From NCBI RefSeq assembly GCF_021295095.1, contig NZ_JAJLQX010000021.1, positions 1-54,096 on the forward strand: a stretch of DNA of 54,096 bases, written 5' to 3'. A model generated the notes under the pieces. The model did no database searches. It was not told where the DNA came from and saw only the letters and a list, made by a program, of their open reading frames with translations. The DNA is from Phocaeicola oris. Lineage in GTDB: Bacteria; Bacteroidota; Bacteroidia; Bacteroidales; Bacteroidaceae. A program made the position numbers and the translations under genes. Of the stretch, positions 18,826-29,123 are shown one piece after another; position 1 is the first letter of the stretch, and each line of letters starts with the position of its first letter.

Positions 18826-20361
18826 TTACTTTCTTTCATCGTTTTTATCATCTTCCAGAATGACATTCAGCCATTTATTCCAGCGGCTGTTTTTTCGTTT
18901 CAATTCTTTTATCTCATTCTCCTTGTCTTTGATTTCTTCTTCCTTGTCGGGGAGCCCCAGATTTTTCGCGTTATTCAGTTCGTTTAGAGCTTCTTTGTAG
19001 TTCTGTTGTTCCTTTAGCAAGTGTACTTCGTTCATGATAGAAAGATATTCAGCCTGAAGTTGTTTCAACTCGTTTTCCTTCTTTATCTTCTCGTTCAGTT
19101 CGTCAATCTTTTGTTGACGTTCTTTCTCGGCACTTTCGCCTTTCTCGTTGAACAACCCTTCGACAGCAGGAGGAATAGCCTGTTCCTCTTTCTTTTGAGA
19201 TTTCACAGATGCCTCGCAACAATTCTCTTTTCCTCCAGCTAACAGAGCAATAATCGTATTCTGTGTTCCATCTTTATGGACTTCCGGCGTTCCTTTCACA
19301 GAGAACTGTGTTTCTTTGGCAATACGTACCTTATTAATATGTGTAATCTTTGAGAAAGCAATATCAATATTTGTTAAGTTTGAACTACCACCAGTAAGAA
19401 CAGCTCCGGCCAACAGGTTATCCTGATAATCGGATATCATAACTTGATTCCATACGTTCTGGAGAATCTCACTTACGCGTGCTTCAACTATATCGTTTAG
19501 CTCATCAGCATTGATACTGCAACGTCCGCCTATGGTATAGGTAACGGGATCTTTTTCTTCTGTTACTAATTCAGCCCACGCGTTTCCGTAGCGCACTTTA
19601 AGAGCTTCGGCATCTTCTTCTTCAATCTGTTTGCTGCAGATGTCCTTAGTTATATTGTTTCCACCCAATGGAATGACAACCATGTGCCGGAGGATATTAT
19701 TTTTATAAACAGAAACGGTAGTTGTATCAGCTCCAAAGTCAATCAATACACATCCCGACCTGCGCTCGGTGCTTGTTAGTACGGCATCGGCTAAAGCCAA
19801 AGGTGAGATAATATAATCGACAATTTCAATTCCAGCCTGATTAAAACATTTCTCGATGTTTTGGCGAACACTGCTCCGGGCAATAATATTCAAGAATCGG
19901 CCTTCAATGCTATCAGTTGGAACACCGACAGGGTCAATGAGCAGATTGTTTCCAACCTTATATTCCTGTGGTGATACTTCTAAGATTTCTTGATCAACAA
20001 TTGGGACTTGACGATTCTTTTCTAAGAGAATATCAACTAATTCCTGAGTAATCTTTGTTTCCTCATCAAAGTGGAGAGTCTGGGTGCTTAATAGTGTCCT
20101 TAATGATTGTCCGCTTATTCCTACATAGACTTTACCGATAGAAGCCTTTAATGTCGATTCCATTTTATGGATTATCGAAGTAAGGCTTTGCGCGGTTTTG
20201 TCCAGATTGTAGATGACTCCTTTCCGTATACATTCTTCAGAGTTTTCGCTGGCCATAGCCAGTACTTGAATACTGCCATCTAAAAGTTTCTTTCCTGCAA
20301 TTCCTGTGATTTTGTTTGATCCCAGTTCAATTGCCGCAATAAAATCTGTTGTTGCTGCCAT
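18826..20361 (-). CDS. ftsA: Cell division protein FtsA with coiled-coil extension
   Basis: Actin-like protein (511 residues) that tethers FtsZ to the membrane. The actin-fold core spans about residues 1-385: TDFIAAIELGSNKITGIAGKK, the phosphate loop GCVLIDFGADTTTVSVYK, and GAVLTGGSSNLTNI. Classical FtsA is about 420 residues; here about 110 charged residues rich in Glu and Lys follow, predicted as coiled coil (EKERQQKIDELNEKIKKENELK onward). It ends in SRWNKWLNVILEDD, which resembles the amphipathic membrane-targeting helix. The coiled coil thus separates the core from its membrane anchor. It starts 9 bases after the ftsQ stop. Confidence 0.95.
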   Translation of the reverse strand: MAATTDFIAAIELGSNKITGIAGKKLLDGSIQVLAMASENSEECIRKGVIYNLDKTAQSLTSIIHKMESTLKASIGKVYVGISGQSLRTLLSTQTLHFDEETKITQELVDILLEKNRQVPIVDQEILEVSPQEYKVGNNLLIDPVGVPTDSIEGRFLNIIARSSVRQNIEKCFNQAGIEIVDYIISPLALADAVLTSTERRSGCVLIDFGADTTTVSVYKNNILRHMVVIPLGGNNITKDICSKQIEEEDAEALKVRYGNAWAELVTEEKDPVTYTIGGRCSINADELNDIVEARVSEILQNVWNQVMISDYQDNLLAGAVLTGGSSNLTNIDIAFSKITHINKVRIAKETQFSVKGTPEVHKDGTQNTIIALLAGGKENCCEASVKSQKKEEQAIPPAVEGLFNEKGESAEKERQQKIDELNEKIKKENELKQLQAEYLSIMNEVHLLKEQQNYKEALNELNNAKNLGLPDKEEEIKDKENEIKELKRKNSRWNKWLNVILEDDKNDERK

Positions 20362-20370
20362 ATCTAACTT

Positions 20371-21102
20371 CTATCTTTTTGTACATATTATTTGATTGTC
20401 GAATTCTAAACTGATTCGACTATATTTATTCCAGCCCACTTTGTTTAGCCCGTTTTCGTAGAAAAATTTCAGTCGTTTGAATTTGCGGTCGTATGCTCCG
20501 GGCTTCCCAAGGAAAATAATTTGTTCTCCAACGCGAGGGACTAATTCTATTTCTCTATTTGCTGTTATGTTTATTTGCTCTACTTGTGCATCCCACAAAG
20601 GATGGGTGTGGAGATATTCTCCTAATTCGTATAGTTCTTTTTGAGCGAACTTTTTATCAATGAATCCGGTTGCGACGGCTACGTGGGAAGCCTTGTTTGG
20701 CACAGGCATTATATGCCCTTTCGTATCGACATAATAGTTTTCTCCACTATTGGCCATGACTCTCAATAAAGGAACTCGTTGTTTCACGGTTATGCCAATT
20801 TCATTTCCCGGTGTCCGGTAACAATTGGCTTCTTCTATAAAAGGCTGCTTCTCAAGAACTCTTTCTAAAGTGTCGGTATTTATTTCATTCATTGTTTTTC
20901 CAATAGGACTAATGCCTTTCTGCTTTAGGAGTCCGATAAGTTCTTTTTTATTAATAAAGCCAAAATTCATTGTATCTTTTAAAACTACATCAACATCCTT
21001 ACAAACCACTTCCGATGGTTTGCTGTTAAATATTGTCATAGCTGCTACGAGGTAGACCAATAACAATACTAATAAAAGGAATATGAATAGTTTTTTTATC
21101 AT
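20371..21102 (-). CDS. ftsQ: Cell division protein FtsQ/DivIB-like
   Basis: Bitopic inner-membrane protein (243 residues) of the FtsQLB division complex. One N-terminal membrane segment (LFIFLLLVLLLVYLVAAMTIF, residues about 5-25) is followed by a periplasmic POTRA-like part (MNFGFINKKELIGLLKQKGISPIGKTMNEINTDTLERVLEKQPFIEEANCYR). A beta domain (ITVKQRVPLLRVMANSGENYYVDTKGHIMPVPN) then matches FtsQ. Sequence conservation of this family is low, so the position between murC and ftsA supports the call. Its start overlaps the murC stop by 4 bases (ATGA), indicating translational coupling. Confidence 0.88.
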   Translation of the reverse strand: MIKKLFIFLLLVLLLVYLVAAMTIFNSKPSEVVCKDVDVVLKDTMNFGFINKKELIGLLKQKGISPIGKTMNEINTDTLERVLEKQPFIEEANCYRTPGNEIGITVKQRVPLLRVMANSGENYYVDTKGHIMPVPNKASHVAVATGFIDKKFAQKELYELGEYLHTHPLWDAQVEQINITANREIELVPRVGEQIIFLGKPGAYDRKFKRLKFFYENGLNKVGWNKYSRISLEFDNQIICTKR

Positions 21103-22475
21103 TTTTGTTTTAATATTTGGGTAAATTCAGGAACCATATCATTCAGGTCTCCGGCTCCCAATACAATAACGATATCTTTTTTCTCTGTTTTCAAGATTTT
21201 TGCTAAATCTTCTTTATGGCAAAGCCGTTTTTCTACGTCTGGTTGTATATTGTCATAAATAAGCTGGCTTGTTACACCGGGGATAGGCTTTTCTCTTGCT
21301 GGGTAAATATCAATGAGTATGACCTCGTCGAGTAAAGAGAGACTCTCCGCAAAATCTTTATAGAAATCTCTTGTCCGGGTATAAAGATGAGGCTGGAAAA
21401 TAGCGGTTAGTTTTTTATTCGGATACAATGCTCGTAAAGAAAGTATGCTTTGTTTTATTTCTTCCGGGTGGTGTGCATAATCGCTTAATAAGGCTACATG
21501 ATTATTTTTCAAAGCAAAATCGAAACGGCGTTCATCACCTTTGAAGCTGCTCATACCCTTACGAATTTCCTCAGAGGTTGCACCCACCATCTGGACAAGT
21601 GCCATAGCGGCAATACCATTATCTATATTGATAAGAACCGGTACGCCCAGCTTAATATCCTTTATATTACCGAATGGTGATATATAATCGAAGACAATTT
21701 CTCCATTCCCAATACGGATATTCTCAGCATGAAAATCTCCTTCATCTTTTGCGTAGGTGTAAAGCTTCACGCTGTCTTTTAAATCCGGCTTTAATTCCAA
21801 TCCTTTATGAATGATTAATGCTCCACCTTCTCTAATCAAAGAGGTATAGTGTCGGAAGCTTTCCAGATAAGCTTCTTTTGTTCCATAGATATCTAAATGA
21901 TCAGCATCGGTAGCCGTAACAACTGATATATATGGTGACAGCCAATGAAAGGATCTGTCGAATTCATCAGCTTCAATAACAATATAATCACTTGTTTTGG
22001 AGAGAAGTAAATTCGTTCCATAGTTCTTGGATATACCACCAAGAAATGCGTTACAATCTATGTGTGATTGACGCAAGATATGCGCGACCATGGTCGATGT
22101 AGTGGTTTTTCCGTGTGTTCCTGCAACGCAAAGAGCCTTGCCCGTTTCAGAAATCATGCCTAAAACTTGAGCACGCTTCATAATGATAAAGTTATTATCG
22201 CGGAAAAAGACCAATTCTCTATGTTCGGATGGAATCGCCGGAGTATATACAACCAAAGTAGTATCTTTATCTTTAAATATTTTAGGGATTAAAGCTGTGC
22301 TTTCTTCATAATGGATGTCAGCGCCTTCTTCAATTAATTTTTCTGTAAGTGCAGAAGGCGTGTGATCATATCCGCCAACAGCTTTTCCTTTTGCCAGAAA
22401 ATAACGGACTAATGCACTCATACCAATGCCTCCGGCACCTATAAAGTATACAGCTTTTATTGTATTAATGTTCAT
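21099..22475 (-). CDS. murC: UDP-N-acetylmuramate-L-alanine ligase
   Basis: Cytoplasmic ligase (458 residues) adding L-alanine to UDP-MurNAc, the first amino acid of the peptidoglycan stem peptide. The Mur-ligase N-terminal domain opens with KAVYFIGAGGIGMSALVRYFLAKGKAVGGYDHTPSALTEKL. The ATP-binding loop is CVAGTHGKTTTSTMVAHIL near residue 115; DYIVIEADEFDRSFHWLSPYISVVTATDADHLDIYG and ALLSDYAHHPEEIKQSILSLR follow. Length is normal. It overlaps murG and ftsQ by 4 bases each, so the three are translationally coupled. Confidence 0.97.
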   Translation of the reverse strand: MNINTIKAVYFIGAGGIGMSALVRYFLAKGKAVGGYDHTPSALTEKLIEEGADIHYEESTALIPKIFKDKDTTLVVYTPAIPSEHRELVFFRDNNFIIMKRAQVLGMISETGKALCVAGTHGKTTTSTMVAHILRQSHIDCNAFLGGISKNYGTNLLLSKTSDYIVIEADEFDRSFHWLSPYISVVTATDADHLDIYGTKEAYLESFRHYTSLIREGGALIIHKGLELKPDLKDSVKLYTYAKDEGDFHAENIRIGNGEIVFDYISPFGNIKDIKLGVPVLINIDNGIAAMALVQMVGATSEEIRKGMSSFKGDERRFDFALKNNHVALLSDYAHHPEEIKQSILSLRALYPNKKLTAIFQPHLYTRTRDFYKDFAESLSLLDEVILIDIYPAREKPIPGVTSQLIYDNIQPDVEKRLCHKEDLAKILKTEKKDIVIVLGAGDLNDMVPEFTQILKQK

Positions 22476-23602
22476 TTCTTTATTTCTTCTTTATGCTTTT
22501 CTGCCAATTTGATTACTTCTTTTGCAATAATTGTTGCAGAATTTTTGAAAGCCAACTTATTTATATTTTCGCTTAGCTTTTTTAAAAGCTCAGGCTTGTT
22601 AACGGTTTCAATAGCGGTGTCGAGTAATTTCTTTTCAGCATCGGCATCCTTAATATATAAAGCGGCATCTTTACTAACAAGTGCCAATGCATTTTTTGTT
22701 TGGTGATCTTCTGCGACGTTTGGTGATGGAATTAGAATAACAGGTTTGCTGAGCAGACAAAATTCTGAGATTGAGCCTGCGCCGGCACGACTGATAACCA
22801 AATCAGCGGCACTGTAAGCTGTAGCCATATCGTTAATAAAATCAGTTAACTTGACCATTGGTAGTTCTCCGAATTTGTTTACAGTTGCATGAGCTTCATC
22901 AATGTAAATTTTGCCGGATTGCCAGATAAACTGAACTCCTGATGTTTTAATTTTTTCTAATCCATGCATCATACAGTTGTTTAGTGTGCGTGCTCCAAGG
23001 CTTCCACCAATAATCAAAATTGTTTTTTTATTAGGATCGAGTCCGAATGCTTTAACAGCTTCTGATCTATCTTTTTTGTCTTTAATTAAGGTCTGGAGGA
23101 CAGGATTTCCTGTCATAATGATTTTGTCTTTTTCAAAAAATCGTTCCATACCATCATAAGCTACACAAATCGTTGTTGCTTGCTTGGCAAGCAACTTATT
23201 TGTTACTCCGGCATAAGAGTTTTGTTCCTGTATGAGAGTAGGGATTCCCATCATTCCGGCCATTTTAAGTGTTGGACCACTGGCATAACCGCCCACACCG
23301 ACAGCAGTATCCGGCTTAAAATCTTTAATAATTTGGCGAGCCTTCATTTGGCTCTTTCCCAATTTATAAAGTACAGATATATTTTTTAATAAGTGCTGAC
23401 GATCGAATCCTGCAATAGGAAGTCCAATTATTCTATATCCGGCAGCCGGCACGCGTTGCATTTCCATTCGTCCTTCTGCTCCAACGAATAAAATGTCAGT
23501 GTCGGGTCTCAGTTCTTTGATTGCATTTGCTATAGATACAGCAGGAAAAATATGTCCGCCTGTTCCACCGCCACTAATAATGATTCGTAATTTTTCTTCC
23601 AT
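22472..23602 (-). CDS. murG: UDP-GlcNAc:lipid I N-acetylglucosaminyltransferase
   Basis: Peripheral inner-membrane GT28 enzyme (376 residues) that adds GlcNAc to lipid I to make lipid II. The N-terminal glycine loop RIIISGGGTGGHIFPAVSIANAIKE is clear. AVGVGGYASGPTLKMAGMMGIPTLIQEQNSYAGVTNKLLAK and the C-terminal donor-binding LVISRAGAGSISEFCLLSKPVILIPSPNVAEDHQTKNA match the family. It is normal length, 50 bases after ftsW, and overlaps the murC start by 4 bases. Confidence 0.97.
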   Translation of the reverse strand: MEEKLRIIISGGGTGGHIFPAVSIANAIKELRPDTDILFVGAEGRMEMQRVPAAGYRIIGLPIAGFDRQHLLKNISVLYKLGKSQMKARQIIKDFKPDTAVGVGGYASGPTLKMAGMMGIPTLIQEQNSYAGVTNKLLAKQATTICVAYDGMERFFEKDKIIMTGNPVLQTLIKDKKDRSEAVKAFGLDPNKKTILIIGGSLGARTLNNCMMHGLEKIKTSGVQFIWQSGKIYIDEAHATVNKFGELPMVKLTDFINDMATAYSAADLVISRAGAGSISEFCLLSKPVILIPSPNVAEDHQTKNALALVSKDAALYIKDADAEKKLLDTAIETVNKPELLKKLSENINKLAFKNSATIIAKEVIKLAEKHKEEIKK

Positions 23603-23652
23603 TTCTTATCTTTTTGCAAATTTAGAAATAAAACAGCTTAATTTCTTTATTT

Positions 23653-25020
23653 TCAATAGTTTTTATTATCCTCTACAGGTTCATATATCAGATTATTCTT
23701 GCGGAGAGTATTATCAGCAACTAACTTATTCGGTATTTCAGCATTTGTTGTTTTCTCATCATTTGGCTGATTGGCCATATCAATTGCCATATTTAATAAG
23801 TCTTTCGCCTTTTTTTGTTTTTCCTCTTCTTCTAACAATGCAGCTTCTTCTTCAGCTTGGTGTTCGTTTACTTCTCTACTTATAGAAAGAATCATGCCAA
23901 TATATGCGCAGTTTATTAGAGTTGAGGTACCACCTTTACTTATCAGAGGTAGTGGCTGGCCTGTTACAGGGAATAGTCCTACGGCAACCATCATATTCAT
24001 CATTGCTTGACAGACTAATAAAAGAGCAATTCCCATAATTAGGAATGCAGGGAATGATCGTTCACATTTCCTGGCAACTCGTCCAGCCCGTATTAGCAAC
24101 CATAGATAAAGCAAAACTATAAAGGCACCTCCCAGTAATCCTAATTCCTCAATAATAATGGCAAAAATAAAATCAGAAAATGCTTGTGAGAGGAAATCTC
24201 GTTGGATACTGTTCCCTGGCATTTTCCCAACAATATTGCTTGATGCTATTGCAATGTTGGCGTGTGCAACCTGTGCGTCCTTATCAATATCATATTTTTC
24301 CGGTGGGACAGTACCTTTATCATCAAGGAATCCTTTAATTCTGTTTTGCCAAGTCTCAACGCGGTGCATCATAGGTAGTTGACTATACTTCTGAGTTGGA
24401 GTAATTAAAATCATTCCGATAAAAAGGGAGAGTCCAACCCCTAATACTCCCAAGAGTTTTAATAGTTGTCCCCAAGGTACTCGTCCGATGATCATCATTA
24501 AAAATACAACTCCAAAAAGAAGTGCAGCAGTGGATGCATTTTCCGGAGCAATTAATAATAAGACTATACCTGCGCAGCACATAATATATTTGAAAGCTTT
24601 TTTATTAGCTCCATAATCATCCTGACATCGGGATAGAATAAATGCTGTCACTATAATAATTGCCATTTTAGCGATTTCAGATGGTTGGAACTGGATTCCA
24701 AATATGCTAGTCCAACGTGAGGCTCCGTTCACAGTTGCTCCCATAACCATTACGAATAACAGAAGTATGCACGATATCGGTAGTAAGAAAAATGGGGCAG
24801 CGCGGAACCATTTTGATGGGATTTTGTGGACTAATATCACAATTACGAATCCAACCATTAGATAAGTAGCGTGTTGTCGGATAGGAGCCCAATGATCTCC
24901 ACTTTTGTAAGTCAACGTACTGGCAGCACTGAAAACTTCAATGATAGAGATCAAACAAAGAAACAGGAAGATAATCCAAATTACTTTGTCACCTTTAAAT
25001 AAATCTTTTACTAATCCCAT
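23653..25020 (-). CDS. ftsW: SEDS peptidoglycan polymerase FtsW
   Basis: Multi-pass SEDS-family glycosyltransferase (455 residues) that polymerises lipid II at the septum together with FtsI. About ten membrane segments are visible. Family motifs include GASRWTSIFGIQFQPSEIAKMAIII, PENASTAALLFGVVFLMMIIGRVP, the LSQAFSDFIFAIIIEELGLLGG segment (FIFaxxxEElG), and ATGLFPVTGQPLPLISKGGTS-like VGLFPVTGQPLPLISKGGTSTLINCAYIG. A C-terminal cytoplasmic tail of about 75 charged residues rich in Glu, Lys and Asn is longer than in E. coli. It starts 12 bases after the murD stop. Confidence 0.95.
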   Translation of the reverse strand: MGLVKDLFKGDKVIWIIFLFLCLISIIEVFSAASTLTYKSGDHWAPIRQHATYLMVGFVIVILVHKIPSKWFRAAPFFLLPISCILLLFVMVMGATVNGASRWTSIFGIQFQPSEIAKMAIIIVTAFILSRCQDDYGANKKAFKYIMCCAGIVLLLIAPENASTAALLFGVVFLMMIIGRVPWGQLLKLLGVLGVGLSLFIGMILITPTQKYSQLPMMHRVETWQNRIKGFLDDKGTVPPEKYDIDKDAQVAHANIAIASSNIVGKMPGNSIQRDFLSQAFSDFIFAIIIEELGLLGGAFIVLLYLWLLIRAGRVARKCERSFPAFLIMGIALLLVCQAMMNMMVAVGLFPVTGQPLPLISKGGTSTLINCAYIGMILSISREVNEHQAEEEAALLEEEEKQKKAKDLLNMAIDMANQPNDEKTTNAEIPNKLVADNTLRKNNLIYEPVEDNKNY

Positions 25021-25032
25021 TTTATCTTTATA

Positions 25033-26373
25033 TTATAGATCTCTGACACATTTTTTGAATTGATCACCTCGATCTTCATAGCTTTTAAATAAGTCGAAGC
25101 TGGCACAACATGGGCTCAACAGAACGGTTTCTCCTTTCTTTGACATCTTATAGGCAGCAGCGACTGCATCTTCCATACTTTGTACATCTGCTATAGGTAA
25201 ACCAAACGAATCGAAGAATGCGTGTAGCTTTTCATTATGTAAACCTAAATAGATAAGTCCGACACATTTTTCTTTCACAAGGTTAGCTATTTCATTATAA
25301 TCATTCCCTTTGTCTTTGCCTCCTATAATGAGTATTGTTTTGGTTTTCATGCTTTGAAGCGCATACCAGCAGGAATTAACATTGGTTGCTTTTGAGTCAT
25401 TGATGTAATCGACACCTTTTACTCGACAAACTTTTTCCAGACGGTGTGGGACACCATCAAAATCACTCAAAGCTTGGCGTATGCATTTTTTTTTAATACC
25501 AGAAAGATTGGCAGAGATGCCTGCAGCCATAGAGTTATACATATTATGTGTACCGGTAAGTGCCATCTCTTCTTCTTCCATGTTAAAAGCAATAGGGGCT
25601 GTGAAGTCAATTTCTTTTTTTGTATCATCAATATAAGCTGCAGCTCCTGTTTGTTTCTTTTCAGCAAAGGGATAGTCGTGCCCCCGTTTTGGATATTTTG
25701 ATAATTCTTTTTTGATAATAGGGTCATCCATCCAATAAATGAAAGCATCGTCGTCTGTCTGATTTTGGATAATACGAAATTTAGCATCGACGTAATTTTG
25801 CATCTTGAAGTCATAACGATCCAAATGGTCTGGGGTAATATTCATAAGAACTGCGATATTAGCATGGAATTTATACATGTTGTCCAATTGGAAACTACTT
25901 AGTTCTATCACATAATAGTCGAAATTGCATTCTGCAACTTGAAAAGCGAGACTACGTCCGATATTACCTGCAAGACCAATATTTAATCCGGCTTTCTTGA
26001 AGATATGATAAATTAAAGATGTTGTAGTAGTTTTCCCATTACTTCCTGTAATACAAATCATTTTAGCATTTGTATATCTTCCGGCAAATTCTATTTCGGA
26101 AATAATTGGAGTTCCTTGTTCTTTTAGTCTCAAAATAAGAGGAGTATTATTGGGTATGCCAGGGCTTTTTATAACCTCATCGGCATTCAATATCTTTTCT
26201 TCTGAATGATGACCTTCTTCCCAAGAAATCTGATAATCATTCAGCATCTCTTTATATTTATCTTTAATATTTGAGGAATCAGAAACAAATGTTTCAAATC
26301 CTTTTTTCTTAGCAAGCACTGCGGCTCCCACACCGCTTTCTCCTGCTCCTAAAATAACAATTCTCTTTGCCAT
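25033..26373 (-). CDS. murD: UDP-N-acetylmuramoyl-L-alanine-D-glutamate ligase
   Basis: Cytoplasmic Mur ligase (446 residues) that adds D-glutamate to UDP-MurNAc-L-Ala. The N-terminal Rossmann-like part is RIVILGAGESGVGAAVLAKKKGFETFVSD. The ATP loop is CITGSNGKTTTTSLIYHIF near residue 110, followed by NITPDHLDRYDFKMQNYVDAK and the C-terminal DYINDSKATNVNSCWYALQSM, with VLLSPCCASFDLFKSYEDRGDQFKKCV at the end. It lies 2 bases after the mraY stop. Confidence 0.97.
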   Translation of the reverse strand: MAKRIVILGAGESGVGAAVLAKKKGFETFVSDSSNIKDKYKEMLNDYQISWEEGHHSEEKILNADEVIKSPGIPNNTPLILRLKEQGTPIISEIEFAGRYTNAKMICITGSNGKTTTTSLIYHIFKKAGLNIGLAGNIGRSLAFQVAECNFDYYVIELSSFQLDNMYKFHANIAVLMNITPDHLDRYDFKMQNYVDAKFRIIQNQTDDDAFIYWMDDPIIKKELSKYPKRGHDYPFAEKKQTGAAAYIDDTKKEIDFTAPIAFNMEEEEMALTGTHNMYNSMAAGISANLSGIKKKCIRQALSDFDGVPHRLEKVCRVKGVDYINDSKATNVNSCWYALQSMKTKTILIIGGKDKGNDYNEIANLVKEKCVGLIYLGLHNEKLHAFFDSFGLPIADVQSMEDAVAAAYKMSKKGETVLLSPCCASFDLFKSYEDRGDQFKKCVRDL

Positions 26374-26375
26374 GA

Positions 26376-27641
26376 TTATCTAATCTTTAATGTTATAATT
26401 GTTAATGCAGCTAACAAGATGGATATAATCCAGAATCGAATGGTAATCTTTGATTCATGAAATACCATTGTTGGCTTGGTAAATATATAAGTGCAACTCG
26501 GATCCAATTGGGTTAGTGTTGTACGGAAATGATCGTGAATCGGAGTTCGTTTGAATAAACGTTGCTTTATTCCTTTTTTCTTTCCTTTTTTATAATATCT
26601 AACCTGAAGGATGACAGATAAGTTTTCAACTAAGAAAATGCCACAGAGAATAGGAATCAACAATTCCTTATGAATGATAATAGCAAGAACAGCGATAATT
26701 CCGCCTATTGTTAAACTCCCGGTATCACCCATAAAGATTTGAGCGGGAAATGCATTATACCATAAGAAACCGATAAGAGATCCAACAAAAGCACAAATGT
26801 AAATTACCAACTCTTCTGTACCGGGGATATACATTATGTTAAGGTAACTGGCATATTCTATATGACTGGACACGTATGATAAAATACCGAGTGTCACTCC
26901 GATGATAGCTGAATTGCCTGCAGCCATACCATCCATTCCATCATTCAGATTAGCTCCGTTAGAGACGGCTGTTACTACAAATATAGTGACTAATACGAAC
27001 AATATCCAACCGGCTGTTTGTTTATGTGAACCCATAAAACCGACAATATCAGCGTAATCCAAATTGTTATTTTTAAAGAATGGGATTGTCGTTTTTGTCG
27101 ACTTTTGATTCTCCGACTTATGGATAACGCTTACGATTTCATTACCTTTTTTTATTTCCACATTTTCTCGAATAACTACGGTCGGGCTCAAATAAAGAGT
27201 CAATCCCACTATTAGTCCCAATCCAATCTGACCTATAATTTTGAACTTCCCATGTAGTCCTTCTTTGTCCTTTCGGAACACTTTAATATAATCGTCCATG
27301 AATCCTAAAGAACCTAACCAAACAGTGGTAATGAGCATTAGAATCATATATACATTAAATTTGCCTAATAGTAAACAAGGTATAAGAATTGCTATGATAA
27401 TAATTACTCCTCCCATTGTAGGTACCCCAACTTTGTTTGTATTGAAAGGGTCAATGGAAGCATCGCGTTGTGTTTCTGATATTTGTTTGCGTTTCAATAG
27501 TTTAATGAAATACTCACCGAAGATGGCAGAAATCAGCAGGGCTAAAATAATTGCCATTAAAGAGCGGAATGAAACGTAGCCGAACATTCTGGCTCCTGGA
27601 AAGTTTGATTGTTCTAAGTAATGAAATAGATAGTATAACAT
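26376..27641 (-). CDS. mraY: Phospho-N-acetylmuramoyl-pentapeptide transferase
   Basis: Inner-membrane enzyme (421 residues) that transfers phospho-MurNAc-pentapeptide to undecaprenyl phosphate, making lipid I. About ten membrane segments. Signature motifs are GVPTMGGVIIIIAILIPCLL, LGSLGFMDDYIKVFRKDKEGLHGKFKIIGQ (catalytic Asp pair), SNGANLNDGMDGMAAG, NAFPAQIFMGDTGSLTIGG and KRTPIHDHFRT. It is about 60 residues longer than E. coli MraY because of a periplasmic insert (ENVEIKKGNEIVSVIHKSEN onward, residues about 155-195), a feature I believe is common in Bacteroidota. It starts 15 bases after murE. Confidence 0.97.
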   Translation of the reverse strand: MLYYLFHYLEQSNFPGARMFGYVSFRSLMAIILALLISAIFGEYFIKLLKRKQISETQRDASIDPFNTNKVGVPTMGGVIIIIAILIPCLLLGKFNVYMILMLITTVWLGSLGFMDDYIKVFRKDKEGLHGKFKIIGQIGLGLIVGLTLYLSPTVVIRENVEIKKGNEIVSVIHKSENQKSTKTTIPFFKNNNLDYADIVGFMGSHKQTAGWILFVLVTIFVVTAVSNGANLNDGMDGMAAGNSAIIGVTLGILSYVSSHIEYASYLNIMYIPGTEELVIYICAFVGSLIGFLWYNAFPAQIFMGDTGSLTIGGIIAVLAIIIHKELLIPILCGIFLVENLSVILQVRYYKKGKKKGIKQRLFKRTPIHDHFRTTLTQLDPSCTYIFTKPTMVFHESKITIRFWIISILLAALTIITLKIR

Positions 27642-27656
27642 GTCTTTCCCCGTTAA

Positions 27657-29111
27657 TTATTCGTTTGCAAAAATGTCTCTTAATATCTCTTTGTCATCAA
27701 AATGATATTTTATACCTTTTATCTCCTGATAGTTCTCATGTCCTTTTCCGGCAACGAGTACAACATCGTCTGGGTTAGCAAGCATACAAGCAGTTTTTAT
27801 AGCTTCTTTTCTATCGACGATAGAGATAACTTTATTCATATCTTTAGGAGTTAATCCCGCCAGCATATCATTTATGATGTTTTGAGGTTCCTCGAAGCGG
27901 GGATTATCAGATGTGATAATTACTTTATCGCTTTGTTTTACAGCTTCTTGTGCCATTATTGGACGTTTCCCATGATCCCGATTACCTCCTGCTCCTATAA
28001 CGGTAATCACTTTTCCTTTTTTACGGTTTACTTCATGAATGGTACTTAGCACATTCATTAGCGCATCGGGTGTATGCGCATAATCAACCAATGCAGTATA
28101 ACCTTTTGAAGAATGAAGCGGATCCAGCCGGCCGGCTACCGGATGAAGAGTACTCAGTTGAAGCAACACATCTTCCGGCTTTTTACCTAAAATACATGCA
28201 GTAGCATACACAGCTAATAAGTTTGACGCATTAAAACGCCCAATGAACTGAACGTTTACCTCTCGATTGTTAAAGTCGAGGAACATACCGTCGAATCCAT
28301 CTTCCAACACTTTTCCTTTAAAATCGGCCATACCTTTGATAGAATAGGTATATATTTTGGCTTTGGTATTCTGTGTCATGATCATACCGTTCTTATCATC
28401 TTTATTTGTAAGAGCAAAAGCAGAAGGAAGTAATCCATCAAAAAATGCTTTTTTAGCTTTCAAGTAATTCTCAAATGTTTTATGATAGTCTAAATGATCA
28501 CGAGTAATATTTGTGAAGATTCCTCCAACAAATCTCAGGCCTCCAATGCGCTTTTGAGCAATAGAGTGGGAACTGACTTCCATAAATACGTATTTACACC
28601 CTTCGTCTGCCATACGACCAAGTAATTGGTTCAAAGTAATTGGATCTGGTGTTGTATGATCAGTAGGGATAGCTTCACCATCAATATAATTACATACAGT
28701 AGAAAGTAGTCCGCACTTATATCCAAACTGGCGGAACATATTATATAATAAGGTAGCGATAGTTGTTTTGCCATTTGTTCCGGTTACGCCAATCAGGTCA
28801 ATCTTTTTAGTTGGGTCTCCATAGAAATGAGTAGCCAGTTTTCCTACAACGTCTTCGGTATTTGTTACTTTAATATAGGTTATTTCTTCTTTTTTCTCTT
28901 CAGGAATCTTTTCACAGATAATAACAGATGCTCCTTTCTCAATAGCTTTAGGAATGAAAGTATGACCGTCAATCTGTGTTCCTCTCATAGCAACGAAGAT
29001 ATGATTAGTTTCGACTAAACGGGAGTCAATATTTATGCCATTAACTTCTTTGTCAGTTGTTCCAACAACTTCCAGTGTCGTAATGTCTTTTATGATCTCT
29101 TGAAGTTTCAT
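27657..29111 (-). CDS. murE: UDP-MurNAc-L-Ala-D-Glu ligase, third amino acid (MurE)
   Basis: Cytoplasmic Mur ligase (484 residues) that adds the third stem-peptide residue. The N-terminal domain has [39 protein letters not shown]. The ATP loop is [20 protein letters not shown] near residue 110; [45 protein letters not shown] follows. The C-terminal ligand region reads [17 protein letters not shown]. The DNPR sequence is the motif usually linked to meso-diaminopimelate, which agrees with the normal peptidoglycan type of Bacteroides. It starts 12 bases after ftsI. Confidence 0.95.
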   Translation of the reverse strand: MKLQEIIKDITTLEVVGTTDKEVNGINIDSRLVETNHIFVAMRGTQIDGHTFIPKAIEKGASVIICEKIPEEKKEEITYIKVTNTEDVVGKLATHFYGDPTKKIDLIGVTGTNGKTTIATLLYNMFRQFGYKCGLLSTVCNYIDGEAIPTDHTTPDPITLNQLLGRMADEGCKYVFMEVSSHSIAQKRIGGLRFVGGIFTNITRDHLDYHKTFENYLKAKKAFFDGLLPSAFALTNKDDKNGMIMTQNTKAKIYTYSIKGMADFKGKVLEDGFDGMFLDFNNREVNVQFIGRFNASNLLAVYATACILGKKPEDVLLQLSTLHPVAGRLDPLHSSKGYTALVDYAHTPDALMNVLSTIHEVNRKKGKVITVIGAGGNRDHGKRPIMAQEAVKQSDKVIITSDNPRFEEPQNIINDMLAGLTPKDMNKVISIVDRKEAIKTACMLANPDDVVLVAGKGHENYQEIKGIKYHFDDKEILRDIFANE

Positions 29112-29123
29112 AATATGTTGTTT

